Positions 32,101 through 45,367 of a stretch of DNA of 64,000 nt are shown in pieces. The position numbers were made by a program, and so were the translations under genes. The DNA is from Dioscorea cayenensis subsp. rotundata (Eukaryota > Streptophyta > Magnoliopsida > Dioscoreales > Dioscoreaceae). The notes beneath the pieces were generated by a model. The model was not told the DNA's origin, made no database searches, and worked only from the letters and a program-made list of their open reading frames with translations. Within the stretch, counting starts at the first letter, position 1. Every line of letters starts with the position of its first letter. Where the stretch lies: the NCBI RefSeq assembly GCF_009730915.1, contig NC_052480.1, positions 3,286,001 to 3,350,000 of the forward strand, in the 5' to 3' direction.

Positions 32101-34065
32101 GCCTTCACTGTATCTGGAAAGTTGAAGCCTGAAGAGGTTGTTGTAGCTACTTTATCATCACTGCCAGATGAGGTTGTGGATACTGTTGGTACTGGTTTGC
32201 CATCAGAAGATTCAGTGTCTGAAAGGAAGAGGAAACTAGAATTCCTTGAGATGCAAGAAGAACTTATCAAGGTCTGCACAACTGTTGTTTCAAGTTTTAT
32301 TTTCTTTTACATATGTCCTATATCTGTAACTTATTCTTTACCATGATTTAGGGAGGTCAAAGGTAATTTATCTAAATAATTTTCTCTGTGCTTTGCAGAC
32401 TGCAATAATGGCATATATGACATATAATATGTTTTAAACCTTTTTTATTTTTTTTTGTTGGTGGCAGAATTGTGTTGAAGTTAGTGATTTTAGAGATGTG
32501 TCACATCCTTTGTGGTCATGACATAACTATTTGTTTTTCATTTGGTATTTGATTAGATACTATTTAGCTTAATTTTGGTCCAGCTTGAGATGATAGTGAA
32601 AGAAAAACAGTGAAGTTTGCTAATTTTTAAATGATTTCTACCATCTCAACTTTTTGCTAATTGTTTATGCTCATAAAGCTTGATGATTTGGTGTTTACCT
32701 GAATCAAATTTTGTAGGAGGAAGAGAAAGAGCAGAAGAAAGAGGATAAAGCTAAGGCAAAAGAATCTGGGATCAGTCAAGAAGACCTGGCTCTAAAGGAG
32801 ATGACCGAGGCTACCTCTAAGGAAGCTGCTGAACTTTCAAAATCAAAGGCATTAGATAAACAAGAAGAGCTCTGCAAACTAAGTCGCGCTCTGGCTGTTC
32901 TGGCTTCAGCTTCAGTATGGACTTCATTCACTCATGAGAACTTATTTTTGTATCTTCAATATCTTTAGTATGTTCCCTGCATCCTCCCGTTACTCATTTT
33001 TTGCTGTTCAATTTCTACAGTCTGTCAGCAGTGAGCGCCAAGAATTCTTGAGACTAGTCAATAAAGAGGTATACTCTCTTCCTGTTGATTAACTATATAA
33101 TTGACTACCAAATTTGGCTCTTAAACTCATATATACATTTAGTTAAATGGCTATTCTATTTTGAACTTATTGTTGCTTTGAATTTAGCATTTGCAAAAAC
33201 ACTGATTTTGTATCTATTGTTGTTGACCACAGATTGAACTTTATAATACCATGCTTGAGAAAGAAGGCACTGATGGTGAAGAAGAGGCTAAGAAGGCATA
33301 TAGAGCAGCTAGGGAGGAGAGTGACCATGCTGCTGAGGTGGCAGCAGGAGACAAGGTTTCTTCAGCTCTCGTAGATCGGGTGAGAACCATTATTTTCTTT
33401 GTTCAATTCGGATTGTTGAAAAACTTAAAATTTGGATTCATAGATGGATCAAATTGCCCTTTTTTATTTTCATAATTCAATTAAATATCACTATGTTGAA
33501 AATATGCAGTTGTAATTTTTTGCTGAATTTGTAGTATTTTCTCCTGCATACTCAATTAAGTGAAGAACAATTTTTTTGGCTGCTGCATTTCAGGTGGATG
33601 CTATGCTCCAAGAGCTTGAGAAAGAAATTGATGATGTGGATGCCAAGATCGGGGATCGCTGGCAACTACTTGACAGGTCTTTCTTTTCTTAATTCCTGTT
33701 CTTCACTAAATAGCAAAGTCTGCTAGTGACTTATCCCAGACATCATCACTGTTCTGTCACAGGGATCACGACGGCAAAGTGACGCCTGAAGAGGTAGCTG
33801 CAGCGGCCAATTATTTAAAAGACACCATCGGCAAAGAGGGGATCCAAGAACTTATCAGCAAGCTCTCCAGGGACCGAGGTTAGTATCAAGATTGTGTTAC
33901 AAAACAAAGCTGCTTTCACTGAAATTATAAATGGCCCCATCATGCTTACTGTTTGCATTTTTTGGTGACCGTCGTACTGCAGAAGGGAAGATTCTTGTCG
34001 AGGACATCGTCAAGTTGGGAACTGAAACAGAAGAAAACAACACCGCCGAAGCTGGGCGCACATGA
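29129..34065 (+). CDS. LETM1: LETM1-like mitochondrial inner-membrane cation/proton exchanger
   Basis: Fourteen coding exons join in frame to 756 residues: 29129-29718, 29804-30116, 30398-30544, 30652-30740, 30836-30928, 31438-31564, 31964-32028, 32100-32271, 32717-32914, 33021-33068, 33233-33379, 33594-33676, 33763-33878 and 33983-34065. The N-terminus ([17 protein letters not shown]) is Arg-rich with no acid, as in a mitochondrial presequence. The LETM1 core includes [23 protein letters not shown] and a transmembrane helix through [12 protein letters not shown]. The ribosome-binding-like region reads [20 protein letters not shown]. Charged coiled-coil segments follow, then an EF-hand loop [12 protein letters not shown] near the C-terminus. 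LETM1 proteins maintain mitochondrial K+/H+ (Ca2+/H+) balance and support mitochondrial translation. All splice junctions are GT-AG, and no defect was seen. Confidence 0.93.
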
Positions 34066-35630
34066 TTGATAAATATAAGTCTCTCCATTCTTAGTGAAGT
34101 TATCCCATTATTTTACGAGGATACTTCGTACTAAATTTACATGCATTTCTCCTTGCTTCAGTGACTTTATAGGCTTATATTTTCTTCATTTTTGCAATGT
34201 TACAATGCCACATGTACCTGCCTTCAACTTTCTGAGGATAATTCATACATGTATAAATTCAGTACAGCTGCTGAATGTTATAAACTCACTGGTGCTTCTT
34301 GTTAGTCTGCTCCTCACAATGGTTCCTATGACTGTGTTTTGTTACTAGTGCCTTTTCAAAATAAAAGAAATTTACTTGTCCTGTTATTTTGGAACTTTTA
34401 ATATGAATTGTGATGCTGGAGTTGATGTCCTAATGGGTAGGATCCAATGCAGCTTTGTTTATGTGCAGTTAATGGCATCAACAAAATACTGAATGAGCAC
34501 AATTTTATGATGAAAAACCTGTATTGGTTTGTATTGTTTAGTAATAATCTTACTTGATTTTCATTTTTCACCCATCTTTGAAGATTTGCCTTTTTAATGT
34601 ACAGCTTTCTATAAAGATAACAAATAATGCGCACTTGGTGAATGAATAGCTAGCCATGTGACTCAATCAAATTACTGCAACTGTATGGTGTCATGCAAAT
34701 AATATGCCGTCAATTAAAAGCAAAAAAAAGTAAATATATTTTTTAATATTTTTATAATTATTTGTATTAATTTTTTTGCTTATGTGTCATTTTCTTTGTT
34801 GACATCTATATATATATATATATAATATAATATAATATAATATGGGCAAATCACATGTCGAAAACGTGCGCACAGATGTAGAATTAATATTTTAACATAT
34901 ATGCTCTCATCTTTTTTGAATTTGCCCTATGTTGGAGGCATAATATTAATAAACCAAGAGGTTATTGGTAACACTTTTTTTTTCATTTTACTTTTTTATC
35001 TTATTTATTAAAATTTTCAATTATATATTCATTTCATCCCTTATAAACAGAATTTTTTTTTAATTTTAACCCCTCTAAAATATATAAATATACACAAAAT
35101 GAAAGAATTGATTTTTGCTTTTCAAAATACCCGTTCAGTTATTCATGGGCTTAAATTAAAATAAAATCTCTAATTTCTATTCTCAAAATTTCATCCCCTA
35201 AACTTTATTATATTTTTAAAATTATCATAAACTTTTATTAAAAGTGAATTTCACTATTAGTTTTCATATTTTCCAGTAAAAGATGAAGTTCTGATTATTT
35301 AAAAAAAATTAAAAATAAATGGGTGAGTGAGTTTTTTTTAATTACTACAAAAACACTCATCTTACTACAGTAAGGAGATAAATTTATAATCTCACTCATA
35401 CGTAAAGGGATCAGTGCCAATAGACTAAGAGGTCGTATGTAAATAAAATCTATATTCAAATAAATAAAGATACGTAGGCAAATAAAACCTATATTCAAAT
35501 TATTTTCCTACATTCAAACATCCACTTTTAATTTATATTTTTCATAAAAATATATTCACCTTAATCTGTAATGGTAAAAATCATTTTTCGGAAAAACAGA
35601 AATTACTATCACGGTTACCGGGTAAGAGAG
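34066..35630. other. Spacer between LETM1 and V-ATPase H genes
   Basis: The first few hundred bases are the LETM1 3-prime UTR. The rest is A/T-rich with a (TA)n/(TAATA)n microsatellite at about 34806-34843. No gene recognised. Confidence 0.6.
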
Positions 35631-35635
35631 TTATC

Positions 35636-35660
35636 GGATCCGGATCCGGATCCGGATCCA
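35636..35660 (+). repeat. (CGGATC)n short tandem repeat
   Basis: Four tandem CGGATC units lie about 310 bp upstream of the VHA-H ATG, in the probable promoter or 5-prime UTR, followed by GC-richer sequence. Confidence 0.8.
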
Positions 35661-35966
35661 ACGAGGCCCGACCCGATTTCCCCACGCCATTGAATATCAT
35701 CTCCTCTCTCTCGCACGAGTTCCAGCATTCGAGAGCGAGTGGGGAAAAACTCTCTATCTGGTAAGCAGAGATCCAAATCAACCTATGATTTACCTCAAAG
35801 ATCTGTGAACTTTTGTTAATCCATAGTTTTTCCATGAATTTTTCTTGAATTTAGAGGTTTTTGCCTCCTTAATTCCATTTACCAACATTGAATTCTCTGA
35901 TTTCTCGGTTTTTTTCAATCTGGAATTAACTAGGTTTTGGTGGGTTTGTAGAAGAATCTGATCTCC

Positions 35967-38900
35967 ATGGATCGTGCTGAGCTTACTACTGAACAGGTGC
36001 GCGATCGATCCTCTGTTCGTCACCTCATTCTTTGTGTTTTTGTTTTGGTTTTGTGAACTAGGGTTTTATCTTTCATTTGGGATTTTTTTTTTGTTGTTTG
36101 GAGATTGAGGTTTTGATGTTTGTGCATGATTCTTTTCTTAATTTTTTTGGAATTTTATTATGGATGAAAATTTAGTGTTTGGTGTATAATGGATTGTTTG
36201 CAAGATTGATCCTTTGTTTATGACTCTATGTTGTTGTTGTGTCATTTCGATTATCTACTTGATGCTATTACTGTTCTTGTTTACTTTATCATGAAGTTTT
36301 AATTCTTGGAGTGGTTTGATCTTTTCTTTTGTCTCGTAGTTTAATGTTTCTGTCAGACATATTTCTTATCCAAATTGGTTGCTAAGAGTTTTTGGTGAAG
36401 TTATTTTTGGCTAACCCCTTATAAATGTTCACGATTGATAGCAAACAAAAGAGTTGGCTGATGTTGATGTTTTTGTTCATGATTTATTATTTTTTATTAT
36501 GAGATCTATGTTGAGTTTGTTGTTTATTGAAGACGAATTTGATATTTTGTAGCTCTCAAACTTATGCATTTATAGCTACATCTAGAAATTCAGAACATTG
36601 AAAGATAAGCTGGAAACTTTATAACTTTGAATTTTTTCCCCCTTTTTCTAATTCTTCCTCTCTAACATAGGTTCTCAAGAGGGACATACCATGGGAGACT
36701 TACATGTCAACCAAGCTAATTACAGGAACAGGCCTGCAATTGTTAAGACGCTATGACAAAAGACCTGAAAGCCAACGGGCTGCTTTGCTTGATGAGGTGC
36801 CTCTCTCTATTTATCAATGCACATCTTTCTTCCTTATTTACATGCATATAACTAGCCATTTCTAAGAATTGTTTAAATTTAATCTTCATGTGTTCTTTTT
36901 GCTAATATTATGTCCAGTTTTTGCAATTACTACACTGATCTAACGCAAAACTTTACCAATTCTAAGTGGATATGAAGATCTATCTCAAGTATATTATTTG
37001 TGTATTGATCATCATTTTAATGATTTGTGCAGGATGGACCTGCTTATGTTCGTGTTTTTGTGAGCATATTACGTAATATTTCTAAGGAAGAGACGATTGA
37101 ATATGTGCTTGGCCTTATTGACGAGATGCTTACTGGTAGGAAAGCTTTTGGCAATCAGATTAGACTTAAGCTAACTTTTGACACATTACCTTGGTTTTGG
37201 CAGCAAATCCAAAGCGGGCTAGACTATTTCACGACAAATCACTTTCAAATGAAGATAACTATGAACCTTTCTTAAGTTAAGTTTTACATTGGAACAGTTC
37301 ATCATTGTATGTTGTCATTTATTTTTCTTGATATTCAGATTTGGGACTTCTTTTGTCTCTGGTGAACATGGACATTTACAATGATGAGGTTGTGGAACTG
37401 CACTTGTCTATTACTGGAATTATTATTAATTATTCATAGGCTATAGCACTTATCTATTACCATACCAGATTCAATAGTACTGTCAGCATACGTATTAGGT
37501 TATTTTCCATCTAATTTTCTTATTAACTAGGCTGCAATATCTATTTCACTATATTTTTACACATTTAAATTTGAATATATACAAGTAGAGTTTTTCTGTT
37601 GTATTACCCGCAAAATTTCTGTGTTGAAAATGTAATGTTGGTAGGATCCTTATATAAACTCATGCTGATGCCCAAAAATTACACAGTTTTCACATTATAC
37701 TGTGTATCATATCATTTGGTTATAGATGCTCTAATTAGAAAGCGATTTTTATATACAGCAGTTCACATTTTTATCTATTTTCAGGTTGCTTTGGAAAAGT
37801 AATTGGTTCATACAAGAAAAGAGCTGCAAAATATTGTCACTGATTGTTAGGTACTAAGAAATTTTTTTGTCAAATAGATGCAGATATCCAAGAGCCCCTT
37901 GATTGACTAAATGCTATTATTTCTCTTAAAGTGTGCGCCCTACATCTCAGAATGGTTTAGTTTCAAATGGAGAGACCTCACACTCAAAGTCCACATTTAC
38001 AACTATTGATGATGTGCTAAAGGGTTTAGTCGAGTGGTTGTGTTCTCAGGTTAGAATATTTACTTCATATTAAATGTCAATTTGGTTATATTCACCGATA
38101 TAGATGAGCTGTTTCTTGTTTCTTCATTATGTGTAAACTGATTGTAGAAATTGTTATTTGTAACAGTTGTGTTTAAATGAAGATCATGTCTAGGCTATAT
38201 TTTTATTAATTCTCAACTGATTTAAGAATATATTTTTCTTCTTGCTTCCATTTTAGACATCACGAAAATATGTTGTTTTGCAGCTTAAAAGTCCGTCTCA
38301 TCCCAGTTGTGCTGTCCCAACTGCTATCAATTGCCTTGCCACTTTGTTGAGGGAAACGTCTGTTAGAGCTTCATTTGTGCAGGCAGATGGAGTAAAATTA
38401 CTAATTCCTTTGATTTCTCCAGCATCCACTCAGCAATCTATCCAGGTAATGCAATTTTGTTATCTTTATGGTTGCCAATCAATTTATTCTCATGATACAT
38501 ATCCTTCTTTCTGGTTTTGATAAATGGAGGATAATATCAAGTTAGCATGCCTCAGCATCTGTGTATACATTATACTGCCCTAAAACCTAATTTGCTCAAA
38601 TTCCTCTTATGTTTTGTTGGTTACGTCCAACTAAATAAAAATATTTCATGATTATGTATGCTCCAATAGTGTCCAAACTAATCGTTCCTGTACGATAGTT
38701 TTTGAGACCAATATTGACAATGTCTATGCAGCTTCTTTATGAGACATGCCTCTGTGTTTGGCTTCTGTCCTATTATGATGCTGCAGTGGACTACCTGTCC
38801 ACTACTAGGGTCCTGCCAAGACTTGTGGATGTTATAAAGGGATCTTCCAAAGAGAAGGTGGGAACTGTTTATTATTTAATCCATCACATCTACTTAATCT

Positions 38901-40421
38901 TTACTGCTCCATATGAAGATTCTGAATGTGTTTTATTATCGCAGGTTGTGAGAGTTGTCATATTGACCTTTCGGAATTTGCTCTCAAAGGGGGCCTTCGG
39001 AGCTCAGATGGTTGATCTTGGATTGCCCCAATTAGTACAGAGTTTAAAGGCACAGACCTGGAGTGATGAGGTGGGTTCTGATGTTCTTCCGTTTTATGTC
39101 TAATGGAAACCATAGCAAACATTTATGAAGTTAACCTTATGGACATCTTTAGAAGTTGAGCTATTTTTTTGGTTAGAAGATTGAAAGTCATGCATATATT
39201 TATATATGCTATTCTGCGCCATGCAAACTTGTCCAAAAGTATCCTTAATTGGCTTTGAATGGTCTATAGGATTTGTTGGATGCACTGAATCAGCTAGAGG
39301 AAGGGCTTAAAGATAATATCAAAAGGTTGAGTTCATTTGATAAATATAAGCAGGAAGTTCTTCTAGGCCATCTTGATTGGTCCCCCATGCACAAGGATCC
39401 AAATTTCTGGCGTGAAAACATCACACATTTTGAAGAAAATGATTTCCAGGTACAATTTGGCAATTTTCATTTATTTATAGTCATGTCAAATGTGTCAGAT
39501 TATAAGTATGCTTAATTCAAATCACTCTCCTATATGTGTTTAGAAAAATTGAAATAAGAATTTGCTTGGATATTGCTTTATAAATAGTCTGATAGCTGTT
39601 ATATTCCCAGAGAATTTGTAAATATGTCCACACAAACACCTGCACCCATGCACCACATGAGCATGAATAATGATCCCTGTGATGGGTTACTTTGGGGTTT
39701 TAGGGAAGTCAACTTCAATCAAACCACTCAGTTTCTGATGTAGTATATTGCTGTGGGACTATCATGATTAGTTTCCAAACCCAAGCCTGTGTGACATACC
39801 TGACTGCATTGAAGGAGAATATTAGGTTTTCACTAGGTTGACATTTATGGACCATCTATCCTCATGTGACCAATGTTATTAGCCGAGAACATCTCTAATA
39901 CAATGCTTAGCTTTAGGTTCTCTGCCTAAGTCTTTAGGCCAACTGACCTTACCAAAAGAAACTCAAACGCTTGGGCTGACCAACTTAGCTGATATTTGTT
40001 CTCTTGATTTCATGCGAGTATCAATTGTGGTTGAACTGTAAGCTGAAATTTGATTTTAGGTTTGTTTTGCTATCCTCTTCATTTCATTCTGAGTGTCCCA
40101 TTGATCCATTTGGGAAATAGCAAAAGAAGCAAATTGTGTAACACAGAATTTTTTTTTTCATTTGTTTCACAGATCCTGCGTGTGCTCATCACAATCCTAG
40201 ATACATCAAATGATCCAACCGCACTTGCTGTTGCTTGTCATGATATTTCTCAGTTCATTCAGTACCACCCATCTGGGAGGATCATTCTATCTGACCTGAA
40301 GACAAAGGAACGGGTGATGAAACTAATGAATCATGAGAATGCCGAGGTGACCAAGAATGCCCTTCTTTGTGTTCAGAGGCTTTTCCTCGGCACCAAGTAT
40401 GCTAGCTTTCTTCAGACTTAA
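35967..40421 (+). CDS. VHA-H: V-type proton ATPase subunit H, with lost splice donor
   Basis: Exons 35967-35996, 36671-36796, 37033-37135, 37204-37276, 37785-37850, 37932-38049, 38284-38445, 38732-38857, 38945-39070, 39270-39449 and 40173-40421 give 452 residues, the family length. Subunit H is an all-helical HEAT/armadillo-like cytosolic subunit that couples the V1 and Vo sectors and silences free V1. Recognisable blocks: [78 protein letters not shown] and [20 protein letters not shown]. Exon 4 should end CTTAAG at 37276, but the next bases are TTAAGT, not GTAAGT; a single G-to-T change at +1 would explain it. Other junctions are GT-AG. Using the GT one base earlier shifts the frame. Either this allele mis-splices or the base is an error. 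Confidence 0.9.
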
Positions 40422-41711
40422 TGCTCGCCGGCCACCGCCCATACACAAACATTTTGCCGTTGTGGTTTCAGACATTGTAGTCTGAAAGTCTTGAAGCTGT
40501 CTGTTGTGTCATTATTTGCGAGTAATTCTCCAAACAACAAAAATATCAGAGTTTTATTTCCATCTGAGCTATTTATATATGTGCAGAATAAGAGTATGCT
40601 TTCTTTCGCACTGAAATAAGCTGATATGATTCAATTATTATTGTTGCTTATTTCAACTCTTGATGAATGCATTTTGCTGCGAAAATTTTCCCCTTTTTTA
40701 TTTAAACTCCTGCGGTTATTTTACAAGCATAAACATGCACCATCATTCAACATAATTTTCAGAAAGAAACATTACACCGTCATTCAACATAATTTTCAGA
40801 AAGAAGCATGCAATCAAGCAGTTTACATAACACCGTTGGTAAATTTTACAATATGATGGATGGCATATCAGAGTGAAAATATTCCAAATATATTGGAACA
40901 AAATATCTGATTTTTCAATATATGAAATTGCTATACAAAATTATTCTATCTGCTAAGATTTCAAAACAATTCATTGCCGGGTCTTTACATAAAATTTATT
41001 CATTCTAACATGTGGAATTCCCCTTCCACCCTTTTACACATGAAGAGAAGCAAAAGCTGCAACAAGCTCATGAGTTCAACTGGAATTCACTGCAAGACAA
41101 TATATTACATTTCCCTTAAAGGAAAAATTTTACAAGAAAATTGAATTTCTGATAAGCAGAGAAAGATATTATCTACTGCGGTGATAAGATTGCCAGTGTA
41201 AATCTCCCTACAGTAAAAGCAGACATTCACATAGGAGAATACACAGTCGTACTACTCCATAGACAAATGGTTCCAAATGGTTCTATGGACCCATCCACAA
41301 AATCTCCTGTCCCGTCCGTTGTGCTCAGATACTAAGCCAGTCAGTCGTCTACACACAAACCTGTCATCATACCCGAAAGACTCGATGGTTACCATCGAAT
41401 CACCTGTATTGTACATCACACATTCTTTCTTCAGATACCATGCTCATTAACTTGTCACTGGGAAGTGTGAACTCCAAAAACCTCTTCCTGATTCTTGCAA
41501 GCCAAGTTTGATCTACATCTAGGAAGTTACTGCTCCTATACCTGCTGACCATGAGCAATAAAGAAGACAGCCCAACATTAGTGGCTATCAAATGATTATA
41601 TGTATTTTCATAGACAATAATAAGCCACATCTAGAAATTATGCAACCAAAACTTTAGGGTTCAGTTTGTGTTGCTTGCACTGCATGATTATGCTGGTGGT
41701 TCTGATGATCA
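40422..41711. other. 3-prime regions of VHA-H and the FAR1-like gene
   Basis: Convergent spacer. A direct repeat ACATTCAACATAATTTTCAGAAAGAA occurs twice near 40745-40805 (shared core CATTCAACATAATTTTC). A minus-strand frame at 41630-41400 has no known motif and probably lies in the 3-prime UTR of the FAR1-like gene; it could be an alternative last exon. Confidence 0.45.
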
Positions 41712-44700
41712 TTATTGAGCAAAGGCAGGCTTATAGTGATTATCAATAATAACATTTGTTGAGGCAAGCACCACATGATTGAGGATGTTGGGCTCTCAAA
41801 TAAGAACCAAGAGCACTGTATCCTTATTAATACATCTAACAAGAATAACACTAACTTGCAAGTGTACCTGATATTCCATGTCCGTCACCAAGAGGTTCAT
41901 TTTTTTCAGCTTCCCGCTCAACAACAGGTGGTTCAGTTGGGCATTGAGCCAGCTGGGCAGTTGCAGATAGTTCAGTTGGCTTTTCGATAGACTGCCCTGT
42001 TCGGGATGGCTCATTTGGCTTTTCAGATGCCTGCCGCAATTTTGAGCCATGAACCCTTCTTCTTTTGGCTTTCAGACCAGTCCGTGAGCCAGTAGGTGCC
42101 ACTGGTCGCTGTGCTGCCTGCGTATCATTTGTACGGACCAAATTATTAACCAATGGATGCTCAAAAAAAATTTAGCCATTTCACTGTGAATATCATCACA
42201 GCAGTTGGAGATCTAAATCTAATACGAACAACTGATAGACATACAACTAAAAGTCTAAAACACAAACCTGGTACATATGTGGCGGATAGATCCAAGGCAT
42301 CATTGGTCCATTACCAAATGCTTTTGGGTCCACACCACCCTGCACATACAGATCCACTACTAAATAAGAGATATTTGAGAAGAAAAACATAATGAGGGAA
42401 AATAGGACATAATGAAAGAGAAGAGTCCATTTCATGGTAGAGACACAAAATTGCAATTATCCTGGTCATGCCTTATGATAGTTGACCACTTGACCCTTGT
42501 TGAACTGAGGGGTAATGGAAGGTGACAAGAAAATGATATTTGTTAAAGGGAATGGTGGCAAGTCTACTTCATGAACAAACAAATCCAAGGCACATTCAAG
42601 TTGCAGATAGAACAGTTCATTTTTCTTAAACAAATTACATACCGGGAACATGTAAACAAGGCCTGGCCGAGCTGCAGGTTGATTAGCCACATAAGGTTGG
42701 TGGTTCATAGGCATACCAAAATGGTTACCATAGGGGAAAGCACCCGGTTTCACTCCTTCCTGCAACAAAATGTAATTCCACAAAATTAGCACATCAAACA
42801 GAAGAGGCTAACTAGAGCACAAGATGTCATATTAAATATATGCAAGAGCCAGTTAATTTTGCTAGATTTTGTCCTCACAGGGGGTCGAAGATGAGGCACA
42901 GTTGGAACAACTTGAAACATGTAGCCCTCATTAGCACCATTTGCCATTCCTGGAGGAATCTGTTGACAAGAAGTCGGAAATTGTTAATTACATGGTACAA
43001 GTCTTTTAGAACTTGCCCTAACACATATGACACATCCCATAGTGCAAATCTAATAATAATAATAATAATAATAAATTATGCTTATACTTGATATTCCACT
43101 TGCAGAGGCAAAGCACCGTGTGGCCCAACATTCTCATTTGAATTCTGTTCTGCAGATACACTCTTCTTATTCCGGTCCACCTTCTGTGCTTTGGGTACAC
43201 GAGATACAATCTTGGGTTGTGTATCTTCATATGTTTTATCACTTAATAAAAACTTCTCCACCTCTTTTATTAACTTCAAGGCAAGTTGATACTTATCTGA
43301 GATTACTCCCACTTCAACAAGTTGAAGGCATCGCATTGACAAATAATCATAGCGATCAACCCGGTTATTAGCTACCACATCATCTGAAGAACAGGCTGCC
43401 ACATGCAACCGCTTGAAGTCCTTTTTCCACCGATCAAGAATATACTGTGATGGAATTTCATGCACTTGCTGCGATTTGAACACAGATAGAGCATGCCTAC
43501 ATAAAATTCCTCTAAACTGGAAAGACCCACAAATGCATGTAACATCCTTTTCTACAGAGTTATAAAGCACAGTGTGGTTCTTGTTCATTGTTTTCTTTCC
43601 ATCTTCAAGAAAAATACACTCTTTGACATCAAATGTAGAAACCGAGGCATCTACATTAAGGAGTGAAGCATGACAATACATTATTGCTTCAATCTCATCT
43701 TGGAACTTTTTGAACATATTAAGAGTGTAAACTTTGGACAACTGCTCCTCCATATAAAATTTTGATACTGCAGGCCTTCTCTTGTGGAAGGTCTCAAAAT
43801 CTGCTTGGGCCTCCTTCTCATATTTACTTTGCAATGCCATCTCATATTTACCAACAAATTGTTTAATAGCCATTTTTGTGTCAACATACCCATCAAAGAA
43901 GGTAGTCAGTGTATCAGACCGCTGAGTGATTGACATACCCGCCCAAAATGTATCTTTCAGGTAAACAGGGACCCAAGAATGCCTACAATCATACAGCAAG
44001 GTTAGCCACTCATTACCTTGCAGCCCGTATACCTCAATCATTCTCATCCAATCATCTTCAAACTCATCAACCCTCAAAGAGTCAAACACAGCCTTTTGGA
44101 ACACTTTGCTTATTGCCCTGTACTCTGGCAAGCTTCCTAGTTTCTCAGGAACCTTTTTCATTATTTTCCATAAGCAAAAACGATGACGGACCCCAGAAAA
44201 TACCTCTGCAACTGCACACTGAATGCTCCTACAATGATCCGTGATTATAGCTTTTGGAAGTTGCCCTGACATACAAGCCAACCATGCCTTGAGCAGCCAA
44301 ATATAAGTCTCTACAGTCTCATCTGAAAGCAAAGCACAACCCAACAACACCGACTGACCATGGTGGTTTACTCCAACAAAAGTGGCCAAAGGCATATCAT
44401 ACTTATTAATGATATAGGTTGTATCAAGAGTGACAACATCACTATAATACTGATACGCAGCCCTTGACCTCGCATCAGCCCAAAAAACATTCCTAAGACA
44501 GCCATCCTCATCCAAATCCATGACATTGTAGAAATTCGAATTCTTAGCCTGCATTCTAGTGAAAAACAATCGAAGAGCCTCCGCATCGCCTTCCGCAAGC
44601 TTCAACCTTCCTCTTTCCACAAAGCTTTTAAACCCACTCTCCCCAAACAGCAATTCCTCTAGTCCACCAAACCGATCAAAAGGCATTTGGCTAGGTCTCA

Positions 44701-45367
44701 ATCACCTGAACCATAGCATTCTCACTGCCATCACCATTGCCGCGCTTCTTGCCATTGCCTGACAACTGCTTATAACAATTCAAGAACCGAGCCATCGAAG
44801 GGCTCACCGGGTGATTATGATCAAGATTAGCTAACTCCAAATGAAGCATTCCATCACCCCAGAGCTTCACTCTGATCCTAGCTTGACAATTAGTAGTAGA
44901 AGTGGTCCTTTTCCTAAACTTCGGTTCAGGTCTTTTCCTCCCACCTTTGCAGCACATCAATTCAAGATACAAACACTGCCCTTCTTTGGTGAAAGACGAC
45001 CTTCTCACAGAGACACCAAATCCAACACGCCGAGCATACCTCTTGTAGAATCTTGTCACCTCTTGGTGGTTCTGAAACACCATCCCGACTTCCGGAACCC
45101 CATCGTATCCTCCATTAGCGCCCTGTTCCCCATCCATCAAATCCTCATCCAAACCATCGCCACTACAACCATCATCCATCTCCTGATATTGATGAATCCC
45201 CCAAAAAAAATCACTCTTTTAGGTTTTTCAAGCAAGAAACACAAGAAATAGCGGAAAAGGGGGAATCAAGAGAAACCCTAGAAATTTAAGAGCGATCTCA
45301 CCTTTGAATTGAGGATGCGACGGCGGGATCGCTTGGGGTCCTTTGATTTGGGGGAGCTCTCCTCCAT
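41712..45367 (-). CDS. FAR1/FHY3-family (FRS) transposase-derived transcription regulator, one frameshift
   Basis: Seven minus-strand exons: 45367-45302, 45182-43088, 42879-42959, 42643-42759, 42268-42339, 41868-42159 and 41712-41794. Together they give about 934 residues if one extra base in exon 2 is discounted. Exon 1 encodes MEESSPKSKDPKRSRRR (nuclear-localisation-like). Exon 2 holds the FAR1 DNA-binding domain (MVFQNHQEVTRFYKRYARRVG, C/H zinc ligands, NLDHNHPVSP) and the domesticated MULE transposase core (SDVVTLDTTYIINKYDMPLA). It also holds the SWIM zinc finger (CICGSFQFRGILCRHALSVF). Later exons are Pro/Gly-rich plus a basic KAKRRRVHGSK stretch. FRS proteins regulate light-signalling and developmental genes in the nucleus. 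The frame breaks near 44691-44701: the upstream frame ends VQVIET-stop while the downstream frame enters at LRPSQMPFD. The last-exon junction is the least certain. Confidence 0.82.
43043..43076 (+). repeat. (TAA)n microsatellite in FAR1-like intron
   Basis: About ten ATA/TAA units within the intron between exons 2 and 3 of the FAR1-like gene. Confidence 0.8.

Noticed and set aside
37341-37390. Possible extra VHA-H exon reading [13 protein letters not shown]
   Set aside because: The true next exon at 37785-37850 gives the conserved [13 protein letters not shown] in the required phase; the 50-base candidate breaks frame.
41400-41630. Minus-strand frame past the FAR1-like gene
   Set aside because: No known motif, and the gene already has a phase-consistent last exon at 41712-41794; kept only as possible UTR.
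43082-44701. Autonomous Mutator transposon
   Set aside because: It has a FAR1 domain, many introns and no terminal repeats, as expected for a domesticated FRS gene and not for an element.
42153-44762. Plus-strand open frames within the FAR1-like gene
   Set aside because: Shadows of the minus-strand coding exons and introns.
44691-45179. FAR1 domain as a separate short gene upstream of a transposase gene
   Set aside because: Exon phases before and after fit one gene with a single extra base, and FAR1-MULE-SWIM is the standard order of one FRS protein.
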